Below, piece after piece: positions 54,459 to 64,000 of a DNA stretch of 64,000 nt. The translations under genes were made by a program, and so were the position numbers. Below the pieces are notes generated by a model that did not search any database, was not told the DNA's origin, and saw only the letters and a list, made by a program, of their open reading frames with translations. Numbering within the stretch: the stretch's first letter is position 1; every line of letters starts with the position of its first letter. Source of the stretch: Plasmodium brasilianum (lineage: Eukaryota; Apicomplexa; Aconoidasida; Haemosporida; Plasmodiidae); contig NC_090126.1 in NCBI RefSeq assembly GCF_023973825.1, positions 1,411,001 through 1,475,000 on the forward strand, written 5' to 3'.

Positions 54459-55202
54459 ATGCAAAGCTTCTTTGATGAAATAGAAAATATAGCTAACGAA
54501 GATATTGTGAATGATGATTTTACAAATATAGAAACCAAGTTGAACAAAAAATGCGCTCAGATAATTGAAAAGAAGAAAAATAGTACGACCTTACCGATAC
54601 AATCAAAAATTATTCTTTTCCTAGAAGAAATAGATTTCATTAATCATACATTAAATGTGTATGAAGAGGAGAAAGAAAGAGAAAAAGAAAGAGAACTTAG
54701 GAGAAGAGTAGAAAGAGAAGAAGATCATGAAGATGAAGACAAGGAAAAAATAAACAAAAAAAAGAGGAGGGGAAAAAACGAATCTAACGAACAGTTAGGG
54801 AAGGAGGTTTCCAAAGACTTGGATGATATTTTAAAAGACGTAATTTATTTGGAGTTGGGTCTTAAGGAGTCTGAAAATACGAACAATGTAATGGATGAAA
54901 AATAGAAGAGGCTTGAGAAGAGTACTAAATGTACTATGTAATACATGTTTGCTTATATGTATGTAATATAAGCATACCACTATGAATGCAACATTGTACT
55001 TGTGTGCTTATTCCCGTACTGAGTGTATTATGTTTGTTCTTCTGCACTGGCACGATCGTACGATGCTGATGGATACGACTTATCACTTTTTATACACCTT
55101 TTCAGACAAAAAAAATATTGCTCGAAATTAGTGAAATATTAGATAAAATAGAGAGCAAGGATTTTGTGCTAACAACCAAGAAGTCCTTAGACATAAGAAT
55201 AG

Positions 55203-55235
<33 letters not shown>

Positions 55236-56720
55236 AATGAACGAATGAGCCCAAGTGCATTATTTTAACTATTTCTATTCGTACATATGCGTTCACAACT
55301 TATTGATGCAGTGAAAATATTCTTTAATATTGTCAAAGTGGTATGTAGGCATCTAATATGCATTTTGCTTACATTTTCGCATACATTTGTGTTGCATTTT
55401 TTCCCATTCTTTTTACCCCTTTTTTCATAGTTTTTACCTTTTTTTTTTGTATTTTTTTTCTCATCTTTCCCCTGTATAGGATGATTTTCGGAAAAACGAA
55501 ATAAGTGAAACCTACTTTTCAAAAAAAATAAACGAAATATACCAGGATACACTGGTAAGAAGTATGCACACGCCATTCTGTTCATTCGATGTTTGGAATG
55601 TGACGATTATAACGCGTACAATGTAGTACAAAACCAATGTAGGCTGTCTTCAAGCAATTTTTTTATTCACTATATATTTATTATTAATTTATTATTTGTT
55701 CGTTATTTGTTTATTATTTGTTCGTTATTTGTTCGTTATTTGTATATTATTTGTATATTATTTGTTTATTATTTGTTCGTTATTTGTATATTATTTGTTC
55801 GTTATTTGTTCGTTATTTGTTCGTTATTTGTTTATTATTTGTTTATTATTTGTTCGTTATTTGTTTATTATTTGTTTATTATTTTTTTTTTTTTCTAGGC
55901 GCAGTTAAATTCTGAGCAAGAGGACGGAGCAAAGAGGGCAAATGAGAGTATCAGCGAAGAAACAAAAAATAATTTTGTTGATGAAATTCCACATAGCAAT
56001 TTAATTGTGTCTTCATCGGTAAATGATGATACTAATGAAGGCTCTAAGGGTAGTGGACCTTACCCCACATATGGATATAACGGAGCAGGAGAAGGGCGAG
56101 CAATAAGTACGCGCAGACGTTCCCATATATACATAACACGCATGTGTGTTACGCTCATACGTGCATACATACATATACAAACATATGCATACATATATTT
56201 ACATATATACAAGTACCTACGTACTTACGTACTTACGAATTTATGGGTGCACCCTTGGTCGGGGTTCATCTGCATGGACACACGCAAAAAAGTTATAAAT
56301 GAAAAAATGTACATTATATATTCTTGCTTTGTTCCTGTTATGTGCAGGCAATAAAAATACAGGAAAAAAAGCGAACACGAGAAAAAATAAGAATCAGCAA
56401 AAAATAGAATCGTCAAATTTTTTTCATAAAAAAAAGGTACATAAATGGAATTCGCATAAATGGATTGTGCAAAGTATTTAGTGTAGTTCGTGTGAAGTTA
56501 TTGGACGTTCTGCATTTACATGTTCATGTGAATTTGTATATGTGCACGCGTATGTACGTGCGTATGTACGTGCGTATGTACGTGCGTGTATGTATAATAC
56601 ATATTCACAAATGTACGTGTGTGTGGTTCCCCTTCTTGTGTACAGCTGAAGTTAGTAGAGAGGTGGCAGAAAGTAGCGGAAGAAACGAAGCTAAGGAGTG
56701 ATTACGATTCAAGTAGCTAA
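54459..56720 (+). CDS. Six-exon protein of unknown function, 323 aa
   Basis: Predicted exons are 54459-54887, 55106-55201, 55480-55554, 55899-56106, 56348-56436 and 56646-56720. Five phase-matched junctions use donors AAT|GTAATG, ATA|GTAAAT, CTG|GTAAGA, A|GTACGC, AAG|GTACAT and acceptors TTTTCAG, CTGTATAG, TTTTCTAG, TGTGCAG, GTGTACAG. The protein starts MQSFFDEIENIANEDI, has a Glu/Lys/Arg coiled-coil-like part (about residues 68-110), helical stretches (KKILLEISEILDKIESKDFV; RKNEISETYFSKKINEIY), an Asn/Ser-rich linker and a final helix LVERWQKVAEETKLRSDYDS. I recognise no family. No signal peptide, although an in-frame upstream ATG at 54375 would add 28 mostly hydrophobic residues; the TTACAG acceptor three bases before 54459 argues against that start. 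The repeated phase agreement makes the gene itself believable. Confidence 0.72.
55690..55882. repeat. 11-bp repeat (GTTATTTGTTC/TA) in intron 3 of the six-exon gene
   Basis: About seventeen copies of TTATTTGTTCG or TTATTTGTTTA fill the intron between 55555 and 55898; spurious Cys/Tyr/Leu/Phe ORFs result. Confidence 0.85.
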
Positions 56721-57921
56721 ATTAATATATCAGTTAAAATAAAATATAATTTGGATGTTTTTATAATATGGTTTAGTTCCAAGTTTGTGATGCATGCGCA
56801 TTGTTTTTTAAGCCCTCTGTGTTTTTATTTCTCATTCCACGCGAGTATGTTTGCATGGGTATACATGTGTACGTGTATATACGTGTGTGTGTGTACATGT
56901 AAGCCTTTTAAAAACAAGAGAGCCCTGTATATGCACATTTCACTCCAAGTGATAAGCATACATATATGTTTGCATGTTCCTTCACTACGAGGAAAAAAAG
57001 AACGAAAAAGTATGAGGTAATTGTTGCTGAAATATATGGTGTGCATTTTTACGAGTTCATTTTTTTTTTTTTTTTATAATATCTATTTGTTCTTATTTAT
57101 GTAGACTTTTTCACCTTTTTGTTTTAAGTTATTTAAATTTTATTTTATATATATTTTATTTTATATATATTTTATATTATATATTATATATATTTTATTT
57201 TATTTAGATATTTTTATATTTATCATTATTCTTATTTTTTTTTTTCTCCCCCCCCGTTTTTCCCATGTGTTCCCTAAATTTTGCTATTTAAAAATATTTT
57301 AACTTATTGTGTAGCGTTGTGATTGATATTACATCGTCTATACTTTTCATTTTTCATAATATTTTATCTGATAGTAATACTCCTTATGATATTACTTATA
57401 ACTGTATTTTATCCTTTAATGTACTTTTTATTATACGTCGTTTTATTATACGTCGTTTTATTATACGTCGTTTTATTATACGTCGTTTTATTACACTTCC
57501 TTTTATTGTACTTCCTTTTATTATACTTCCTTTTATTGTACTTCCTTTTATTATACTTCTTTTTTTTTTATTTCTCTTTATTATTCTTTCTTTTTTTCTT
57601 TTTTTTTTCTTTACTGTTGATTAATTACGAAGCATATACCTTTATCTTCGTTTACTGTACAACGAAGGATGCCGCGTTAATATTATTTTTTTTATTTTTT
57701 TTTTTTTTAAAGAATTTAAAAAAAAATTATATTGCCATTTTAAGCAATCAATTATTGTTGTAATTATTTCTCTTAAGAGGGAAATAATATATTTTCAATA
57801 TTTGGGACTGGTTGAACAACGCCTTCTCTCTTTATGTGCATTTTACTTGCCTTCTAATTTTTTCATCATACATTTACATTTGTACTCACTAATTATATAT
57901 GGATAAAAGAAGTTCTCTAAG
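56721..57921. other. Intergenic spacer with 15-bp repeat
   Basis: No gene supported. A TATATTTTATTTTATATA cluster lies at about 57135-57210, and a 15-bp array CGTCGTTTTATTATA changing to CTTCCTTTTATTATA at about 57435-57560. The promoter of the crotonase gene is presumably in the last few hundred bases. Confidence 0.6.
57435..57560. repeat. 15-bp array with two ordered variants
   Basis: About four copies of CGTCGTTTTATTATA followed by about five of CTTCCTTTTATTRTA. Confidence 0.8.
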
Positions 57922-59211
57922 ATGATCTGGCGAAGAAACTTTTTTCTGAACATGTCAGGTAATAAAAGAATGCATAGTTGTGATATAGGGGGTAAACTGA
58001 GATATTTTTATAATAATTTGAAGAGATACAAAGGCATTTCGAGCGAAGCGGGGTTTCATAGTACTAGGATTGACGGGAAAGTTGAAGGGGGGAAGAACTC
58101 ACAGCGTATGTACTTTAGAAATCATAATTTTATTGATTTCTTTCGAGATGAAACTAGAAATATAGGTATAATAACGTTTAAAGATATAAACGATAAGAAA
58201 AATATTTTTCACTCTTTTTTAGAGGAGCTGAAAAATGTTATTGAACATATTAATAATGTAATAACAAATGAAGAGAATAACACATTTTACATTAACACCT
58301 TTAAAAAGAAAGAAGATGGTCTTAATAATTATAACGACAATGATAATTGTAATGGTAGTGAGGATAACTATTTGATGAGAAATATAAGGAATAGAATTCC
58401 TTACTATGATAACAAGTTGAAGGTCTTAATTTTTAACAGCACTACCTGTGACGCATTTAGGGAAACAGAGAGAAGCCCCACTTTTTTAAGCTCGTTAGGA
58501 TATAATTCCTACCTAAAGGGGGATGAAGAAAACAATATAAATATAGCAAACTCCTTTAGGTACCTATGTAATGCTATTCAACATTTACCATTAATAACTG
58601 TGAGTAATATTAATGGACAGTGCCATAATTGCGGAATGGATATCATCCTTTCTACAGATTTTCGTATATCTAATAATACCAGCAGTTTTGGATTTGATAA
58701 AACTTATGCCGGGTTATACCCATATGGGGGTAGCGTGCAAAAATTGCTCCGACATATTCCTTTGAATTATTCAAAATATTTATTATTAACAAGTCAGGTA
58801 ATTAATGCATATGATGCATTAAAAATTAATTTAATTGATATATGTATAAATAAAAATGAAGATTTCTTCATAAACAATTCAAATATTTTTTTTGAAGAGA
58901 AATTAAATAATACACAAAAATTTGCCATCATCAAGGATAACATATTAAAACATTTCAACAATATATTTAATTATGATTTATTTCAAACGAAAAAAAATGA
59001 TGATAGTTTTGTATTTACCCTTTTTTTTGCTTTCCAATTTTTATTTATACCAACGCATATTTTACAAAACATCAAGTTAAGTATTAATGAAGGGATTCAA
59101 CTAAATGATATCAACTCTTATTTGGATTGTGATAAAAACATTTTTGAAAAAAACATAAATTCGTCACAGCGCCTGGACATTTTAAATTATATAAAGAGGA
59201 AAAGCAAATGA
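57922..59211 (+). CDS. Crotonase-fold (enoyl-CoA hydratase/isomerase-related) protein, 429 aa
   Basis: The core lies in residues 165-300: LKVLIFNSTTCDAFRE (first oxyanion-hole strand), LPLITVSNINGQCHNCGMDI then ILSTDFRISN, and SSFGFDKTYAGLYPYGGSVQ then KLLRHI, followed by YLLLTSQVINAYDALKINLI, which aligns with the crotonase lTGr.isA.eAl..GLv segment. The family binds acyl-CoA thioesters. Aligned by eye to rat mitochondrial hydratase, catalytic Glu144 corresponds to Asp240 and Glu164 to Lys260, and the usual GGG becomes NCG, so ordinary hydratase activity is doubtful. The N-terminus (MIWRRNFFLNMSGNKRMHS) is basic and could be a mitochondrial presequence. A Glu/Asn-rich insertion (about 110-160) and a long C-terminal extension depart from the family's usual 260-300 residues. 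GLYPYGGS resembles 3-hydroxyisobutyryl-CoA hydrolases (GLFPDVGG). Single exon; start is the first ATG. Confidence 0.82.
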   Translation: MIWRRNFFLNMSGNKRMHSCDIGGKLRYFYNNLKRYKGISSEAGFHSTRIDGKVEGGKNSQRMYFRNHNFIDFFRDETRNIGIITFKDINDKKNIFHSFLEELKNVIEHINNVITNEENNTFYINTFKKKEDGLNNYNDNDNCNGSEDNYLMRNIRNRIPYYDNKLKVLIFNSTTCDAFRETERSPTFLSSLGYNSYLKGDEENNINIANSFRYLCNAIQHLPLITVSNINGQCHNCGMDIILSTDFRISNNTSSFGFDKTYAGLYPYGGSVQKLLRHIPLNYSKYLLLTSQVINAYDALKINLIDICINKNEDFFINNSNIFFEEKLNNTQKFAIIKDNILKHFNNIFNYDLFQTKKNDDSFVFTLFFAFQFLFIPTHILQNIKLSINEGIQLNDINSYLDCDKNIFEKNINSSQRLDILNYIKRKSK

Positions 59212-60513
59212 ACTGTACATAAGTGTGTACAATGAACGAAGCATGGTACAATATGGTAAAAAAAAAGGAAAGAAAAAAAAAAAAAAAATTGAAAAAAATA
59301 AAATTGTTACTCCTTATCCATACCACACATCTCAATGCATATATATACACCACTGCATCACTAAACGACAAGTAAACATTTAGCACTTCCCCTTTTTTTT
59401 TTTTTTTTTTATTTCTCATTTCGGTAAATGTATTAAAAAAAAAAAATATATATTGTAAAAAGTTAATTATATATAATTACAATTTTTTTTTTTTTTTTTA
59501 AATTTTTTTCACCTAGACTGATTATGATGTTTTTCATTTTTATTTTGAAAAAATCTTGCCCGCTAGGAGTTAACATACATCAATAAATTATAAAAAAATT
59601 TTATTTTATAATATATTTTTTTTTTTTTCTTTTTATAACTCTTCTTTGTATGTATAAAATATTGGGGAAGCACTTATGGTATATATGTGCTACGTTAATT
59701 TTTTAACTTGTCCAAAAACGTTTCTCCATTTCGACAAGCGAAATGAGTGGTCTCTCTCCCCTACCCTTGCACGTCGTTGCTACTGTTGTTATTACATTGC
59801 TTTATTCTTACTACTTCTTCATTTTTACTTTATTCTATTTACATATGTATAAAATATCATGGATGATTATATAAAGGTAAATAATTTTACGCTACGTTTG
59901 CATTTCATAACTCGCATATATAAACTCAACCACAGTCGTTCTCATGTATGCAGGTGTACAGAGTTAACGAAAAAAAAAAAAAAAAATCAATAAAAAAAAA
60001 AAAAAGAACCACAAAAACAGTAATGTATACTACTACTTGTGCTTAATTTGTTATTATTTTACTTCGTATATAATATACAAATACATTTCTCTCAGATACG
60101 TGTTTTATTTATATGTACTGTAGATCGAATATATATCATCAAACGAAATGCAGTACTTTTTTTTTCTTTTTTTTTTTCTTCTGTGTCTATATCGCATGAA
60201 ACACATATATATTATTTCAAATTTTATTTACAAAAAACTTATAAATAAAAAAAAAAAATATATATACATGAGATTTAAAATATAATTTTTATTTACCCTC
60301 ATTTATTAAAAAGCAGAATGGAAAAGACTTATTCTTACATACACGTGCAGGCAATATACCTGCACTTTCATGTGTTGTAACACCTCTCCTTTCTGTAGCT
60401 TTGCAAGGGATGAAATAGTGCGGCACAAGTTGATAATTACATGTACACGTTCATTTTTTTTTTTTTTTTTTTTTTTTTTATGTGTGTGTGTAAATTTAAA
60501 AATTATTTTAAAA
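59212..60513. other. Intergenic spacer
   Basis: No gene seen; several A and T runs of 15-27 nt (59263-59288, 59391-59410, 59484-59500, 59974-60005, 60453-60479) and one relatively GC-richer patch near 59740-59775. Confidence 0.55.
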
Positions 60514-61469
60514 ATGGGTAAAACAATCTCAAAGGAGAAGGATCAAATAGACGCGCATAAATATACATACATACGTATGGGCATCCATTCGTTCCGCTCG
60601 GTTTCACTACACGCATAAATGCACAATTCTCATATTCTTCGTTTTATTTTTTTTCAGCTAAAAATATTTTTTCATCTCAATGTTATTTCAGTAACACAGA
60701 CCAAGTTTTTCATGTCATCATTAAAAAAATAAAAGGAGGAATTAAAACCGTTTGTGCTGTTTCTGTTGTTTGCGCACTTTTTGAACAGTTTTGTTTTATT
60801 TCCGTTCAAAATGAAATATGTTCATGTATGAATAAAACGAACGTACGTATGTACACGTATGCACATATATACGAATGCATGCGCATATAAACCTATGCAT
60901 ATCTGTTTGTCTGATACGAACACGAGAAGTTTGAGTTAAAAGTTATCAAAATTCCAGCTGGAAAATCAGGTAAAATTTTTTATTGCAAGAAATTATTTCC
61001 ACAGTATATTTGATAAAAAAGGAATATTGTAGAACTCAAAAATCTTGCATAACGTTTTGTTTTTAAATATCTTGTTTTCATAATTTCGCAATATGTACAC
61101 GTGAATTTAAGCATACACATATATATATATATATATGCTGCAAGTGAACTCTAAGAATCAAATACAACGGTACAAAAGCTCTTTTAAATAATATACTTTT
61201 CATGAGTATACTTCCTCAAAAATGCAGTTTTTCACAATTCGTATATGCGTACACAAAATATGAATATATATATATATATGTACATTCATTATATATATGC
61301 ATATATGCACATGTACATGCTTTCTTTGCTCTTTTGCAAAAAAAAAAAAAAAAAATCAGATTTTTTCTTCATCATTTTCTTATCTTCAGACCCGAAAGGC
61401 TTTGATAAACGAAATATAGTTTCATCAGCTTTTTTTTTTTTTTTAGGAAAACATACAAATATAAAATAA
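60514..61469 (+). CDS. Candidate four-exon small protein with myristoylation-like N-terminus (tentative)
   Basis: A possible gene found by phase matching: exons 60514-60574, 60658-60842, 60927-60969 and 61390-61469 give 122 residues, with donors C|GTATGG, AAC|GTACGT, G|GTAAAA and acceptors TTTTCAG, ACACGAG, CTTCAG; all phases agree. It begins MGKTISKEKDQ, with Gly2 and Ser6 as in N-myristoylated proteins. Exon 2 reads YFSNTDQVFHVIIKKIKGGI followed by a hydrophobic stretch, and exon 3 KFELKVIKIPAGKS. No family recognised. The end is weak: after DPKGFDKRNIVSSA the frame runs through a T tract (Phe run) before the stop, so another exon or a different end is possible. The ACACGAG acceptor is poor. 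AT-rich DNA gives such matches by chance, hence the low confidence. Confidence 0.33.
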
Positions 61470-63409
61470 TATCAGTATATATATACATATATATATATAT
61501 GTGTACATATATATGTATATGTGCATATTTCATTTTACTTTTTGTAAAAATAAATTATGAATAGTAAATATGTAACACTAATATTTCATATAAAATTTAT
61601 TACCAATGCAGGTAAAAATGATTGCTCCCCTTTTTTTACTAAAAATTACACGAAATTAACTGAGTAATAATACAGGTAACTTTTCAAAAATGTAAATAAA
61701 ATAACATGTAAAAAGAATTACGAACATATGGGGATAAAACAACTATTATGTTTTCTAAATTAAATAAAAAATTGACGAAAAACTGGTGAAAAATAAACGA
61801 ACAGTGAATATAATTAACAATATATAACAAAATAAATTATGAACAAAACAAATTATAAACAAAATAAATTATAAACAAAATAAATTATAAACAAAATAAA
61901 TTATAAACAAAATAAATTATAAACAAAATAAATTATAAACAAAATAAATTATGATCAAAATAAATTATGATCAAAATAAATTATGAACAAAATAAAATAT
62001 GAACAAAATAAATTATTAACAAAACAAATTATGAACAAAACAAATTATGAACAAAATAAATTATGAACAAAATATATTATAAACAAAATAAATAATAAAA
62101 GAAAAAAATACAAAGCGTAAGTACATAAATTTAAAAAAATACATATGCCAATTGAACTGCATTTGCATTGGCAAGCCTTTTTAATGAAATGGCTGTTTTA
62201 AACGTTTGCGCATGCCAATAATAATATTCATATATATATAATATGTATGTACCTATCGTATACATATATCGGTTCTTTTAAAATAAAAAAGCATCAAATC
62301 ATTGTGGGTGGCTAATTAGCACTCATATTGTATTCCTCTTGACTTACCAATTTTAATTCACTGCTTTATTTCGTAAATTTATCAAATACATACTACTTGA
62401 AGCGAATCGTTAAGGTAGCCAACGGAACGGGTACAGATTAACTTCTTTCGTACTATAATTATATATACATGTTATATTTATTTATACATGTACAGTATGG
62501 AATACTTACGAACTCGTGTTTATGAGCTATAAGTGCGTATTAAATTTTCAAACTTTTTTCATGCATATAAAAAAATTTATTAATTTGTATATATATATAT
62601 TATAAAGACATCCACTGTATAAGGCTTATTTTAAAAAAGATTAAATAATATATTTATATTCATATATAAGGATCAAACATGGAAGTTCTTTTTTTCTAAA
62701 AAAAAAATATATTTTCTTTTTTGCTGAATGAGCATAAGAGCATAGTGCACATTGCACAGTTTCCAACAAAATAAGCAAAGTTTAAAAGGAATCGCTATAA
62801 ATATATACGCATGTACGTGTATATATTTCCATACATATATATATATATATATATGTACATTTGAATACATACGTATATGCATGCGAAAAGCTAGCTTTCC
62901 CCCGTACAACTGACTTTAAAACACTCCTTTTACGATAAAGGGAAGGAGAACAAAGTAAAAAAAAAAAAAAATGGCCAAACGAAAGAGATCAAATTAAGCG
63001 CTTTACTTCGCTTAAATGAACAACCTGAATATAGCTTGACTTTTTTTTTTTTTTTTTTCTTTTTAATGATAATATTAATATATCTGAAAATTAATAGCTC
63101 AGAAGGAATTATATACGACTTAGAAGATAACGTATTTTCGTCCTTTTGCACGAAATAATCATTTATAAATTTTTATTTTCTTTTTTTGAACGCAAAAATT
63201 TATTGTTGCTTTGTTTTAGTTGAAAAATAAAAAAGCATAATAAAAAGCTTAAACATAAATAAAAGGGTAAATGCTCGTCAATGCCTTTTCGTCGTATATA
63301 CATGCACATGTACATTACATGTACTTCACAATACGTAGTAAAAAGAAAAAAGAAAAAAAGGATAAATATAGGGTACAAGTAAAAGTAAAAATTTATTTCA
63401 ATAAAATAA
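61470..63409. other. Spacer with 16-bp minisatellite
   Basis: No gene supported. (TA)n/(GTATA)n near 61474-61525, a 16-bp array at 61838-62098, (TA)n at 62837-62855, and T/A runs near 62956-62970 and 63041-63063. It would lie between two convergent genes if both right-edge candidates are real. Confidence 0.55.
61838..62098. repeat. 16-bp minisatellite (AAAATAAATTATAAAC)
   Basis: About sixteen copies with three variants (ATAAAC, ATGAAC, ATGATC) clustered in blocks along the array. Confidence 0.9.
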
Positions 63410-63917
63410 TCAGCTTTGTCTCCTTTTCTCATATTCATATATAACAAAATGTTTCGATCGATTGTTCGAGTGTGCGTTTTTTGTGCTGTGTCTTTCACCT
63501 AACATCAAAATTAAAGGCAAGAAAAAAGTAGTATATATATTATGTACATTTCCAAAGAATATCCTAAACGTGCACATTGTGTACATACATACAAGCACAT
63601 ACATATATATTTACAAACTCTCGAAAAAACTGGTCAAACGCATTCCACAAAAATGCATTGAAAATAATTATGTTCAGAAGGTTTCATTATCGTCAACATG
63701 AAAACTCGGACGGCACTTCCTGAATAGTTTCATCATTATAATTATTAACAATGTACATTCTTCTTTTTGCTTCATTAATATGTGCGAATATGAATTGATC
63801 ATCCGGGCACATGCTCACGTAATATATGAACACGTTAGCATATGCATATTCACTCATATACGCTGCACGAATGGCACAAATATGCAAAATGACAAACAAA
63901 ACGCCAAGTGTTTTCAT
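63410..63917 (-). CDS. Candidate small secreted protein, one or two exons (tentative)
   Basis: Minus-strand ATG at 63917 opens a frame with a classic signal peptide: MKTLGVLFVILHICAIRAA, then YMSEYAYANVFIYYVSMCPD, INEAKRRMYIVNNYND and a short tail. Unspliced it stops at 63693 (74 residues). Alternatively a GTTGAC donor after 63698 joins, in phase, to an acceptor GATGTTAG at 63499-63506; exon 2 (63498-63410) would add ERHSTKNAHSNNRSKHFVIY and EYEKRRQS, for 102 residues. That donor is not the usual Plasmodium GTA form, so the short version may be right. The gene could enter the secretory pathway; no export (PEXEL) motif RxLxE/Q/D is visible. Upstream sequence leaves the window 83 bases away, so an upstream exon cannot be excluded. 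Confidence 0.42.
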
Positions 63918-64000
63918 AAATACGGCCCACTAAAAAAAATTGATAATTCTTTCAATGGTTCCTAAAATTATGAAATTGTTTTAGCTGATTTCTAGCAGTT

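Noticed and set aside
1..64000. tRNA, rRNA or transposable-element genes
   Set aside because: I scanned by eye for A/B-box tRNA patterns, rRNA-like GC-rich blocks and transposase or reverse-transcriptase motifs and found none; a covariance-model search would be needed to exclude small structured RNAs.

Overview
The window is a gene-dense, AT-rich piece of a eukaryotic core chromosome and almost certainly comes from a malaria parasite (Plasmodium). The signs are Lys/Asn/Glu/Asp-rich proteins full of low-complexity and tandem amino-acid repeats, short phase-matched introns with GTA... donors and T-rich ...AG acceptors, very many poly(A)/poly(T) and (TA)n tracts, and a recognisable gene run: ABCG-type half transporter, MORN protein, axonemal dynein intermediate chain, PRMT1, BTF3/NAC-beta, ribosomal protein L21. 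From memory this run matches the P. falciparum chromosome 14 block around ABCG2 and PRMT1. Coding sequence is less extremely AT-rich than in P. falciparum, and spacers and introns are long and minisatellite-filled, so a P. malariae- or P. ovale-like species fits better. I cannot fix the species. There is no subtelomeric gene family, transposon, CRISPR array or integrated virus.

Layout, left to right. 1-611 is the 3' end of an unidentified plus-strand gene. Plus-strand genes then follow: ABCG2-like transporter (2126-4114), three-exon MORN protein (5263-6612), DNAI2-like outer-arm dynein intermediate chain (7305-9215), PRMT1 (10751-12001), BTF3/NAC-beta (14804-15322), ribosomal protein eL21 (18566-19051) and a four-exon HGH1-like ARM-repeat chaperone (21446-23701). 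Two minus-strand genes follow: a 1123-residue protein of unknown function (24302-27673), and a four-exon gene (29504-31962) that I reassembled and read as a Vma12/TMEM199-type V-ATPase assembly factor. A 7.3 kb divergent spacer separates it from a 2384-residue plus-strand tandem CCCH zinc-finger protein (39268-46422). Next on the minus strand are a two-exon RIIa-fold (docking/dimerization) protein (47447-48268) and a HELQ/Ski2-like helicase (49823-52588). On the plus strand come a six-exon protein of unknown function (54459-56720) and a crotonase-fold protein with altered catalytic positions (57922-59211). The right edge holds two low-confidence multi-exon candidates: a small MG-start plus-strand gene (60514-61469) and a minus-strand signal-peptide protein (63410-63917).

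The genes do not form a pathway; this is an ordinary eukaryotic neighbourhood. Some themes recur. Male-gamete flagellum or docking functions are suggested for the dynein intermediate chain and, less surely, the RIIa and MORN proteins. Protein synthesis and folding is served by NAC-beta, eL21 and HGH1 (in other eukaryotes an eEF2 folding factor). Gene-expression control involves PRMT1 and the CCCH protein. I found no convincing wholly new biological system. The most useful results are genes that only appear after splicing, one probable homopolymer frameshift in the helicase, and a crotonase with substituted catalytic residues. All exon structures were inferred by eye from phase and splice motifs and need RNA-seq support.
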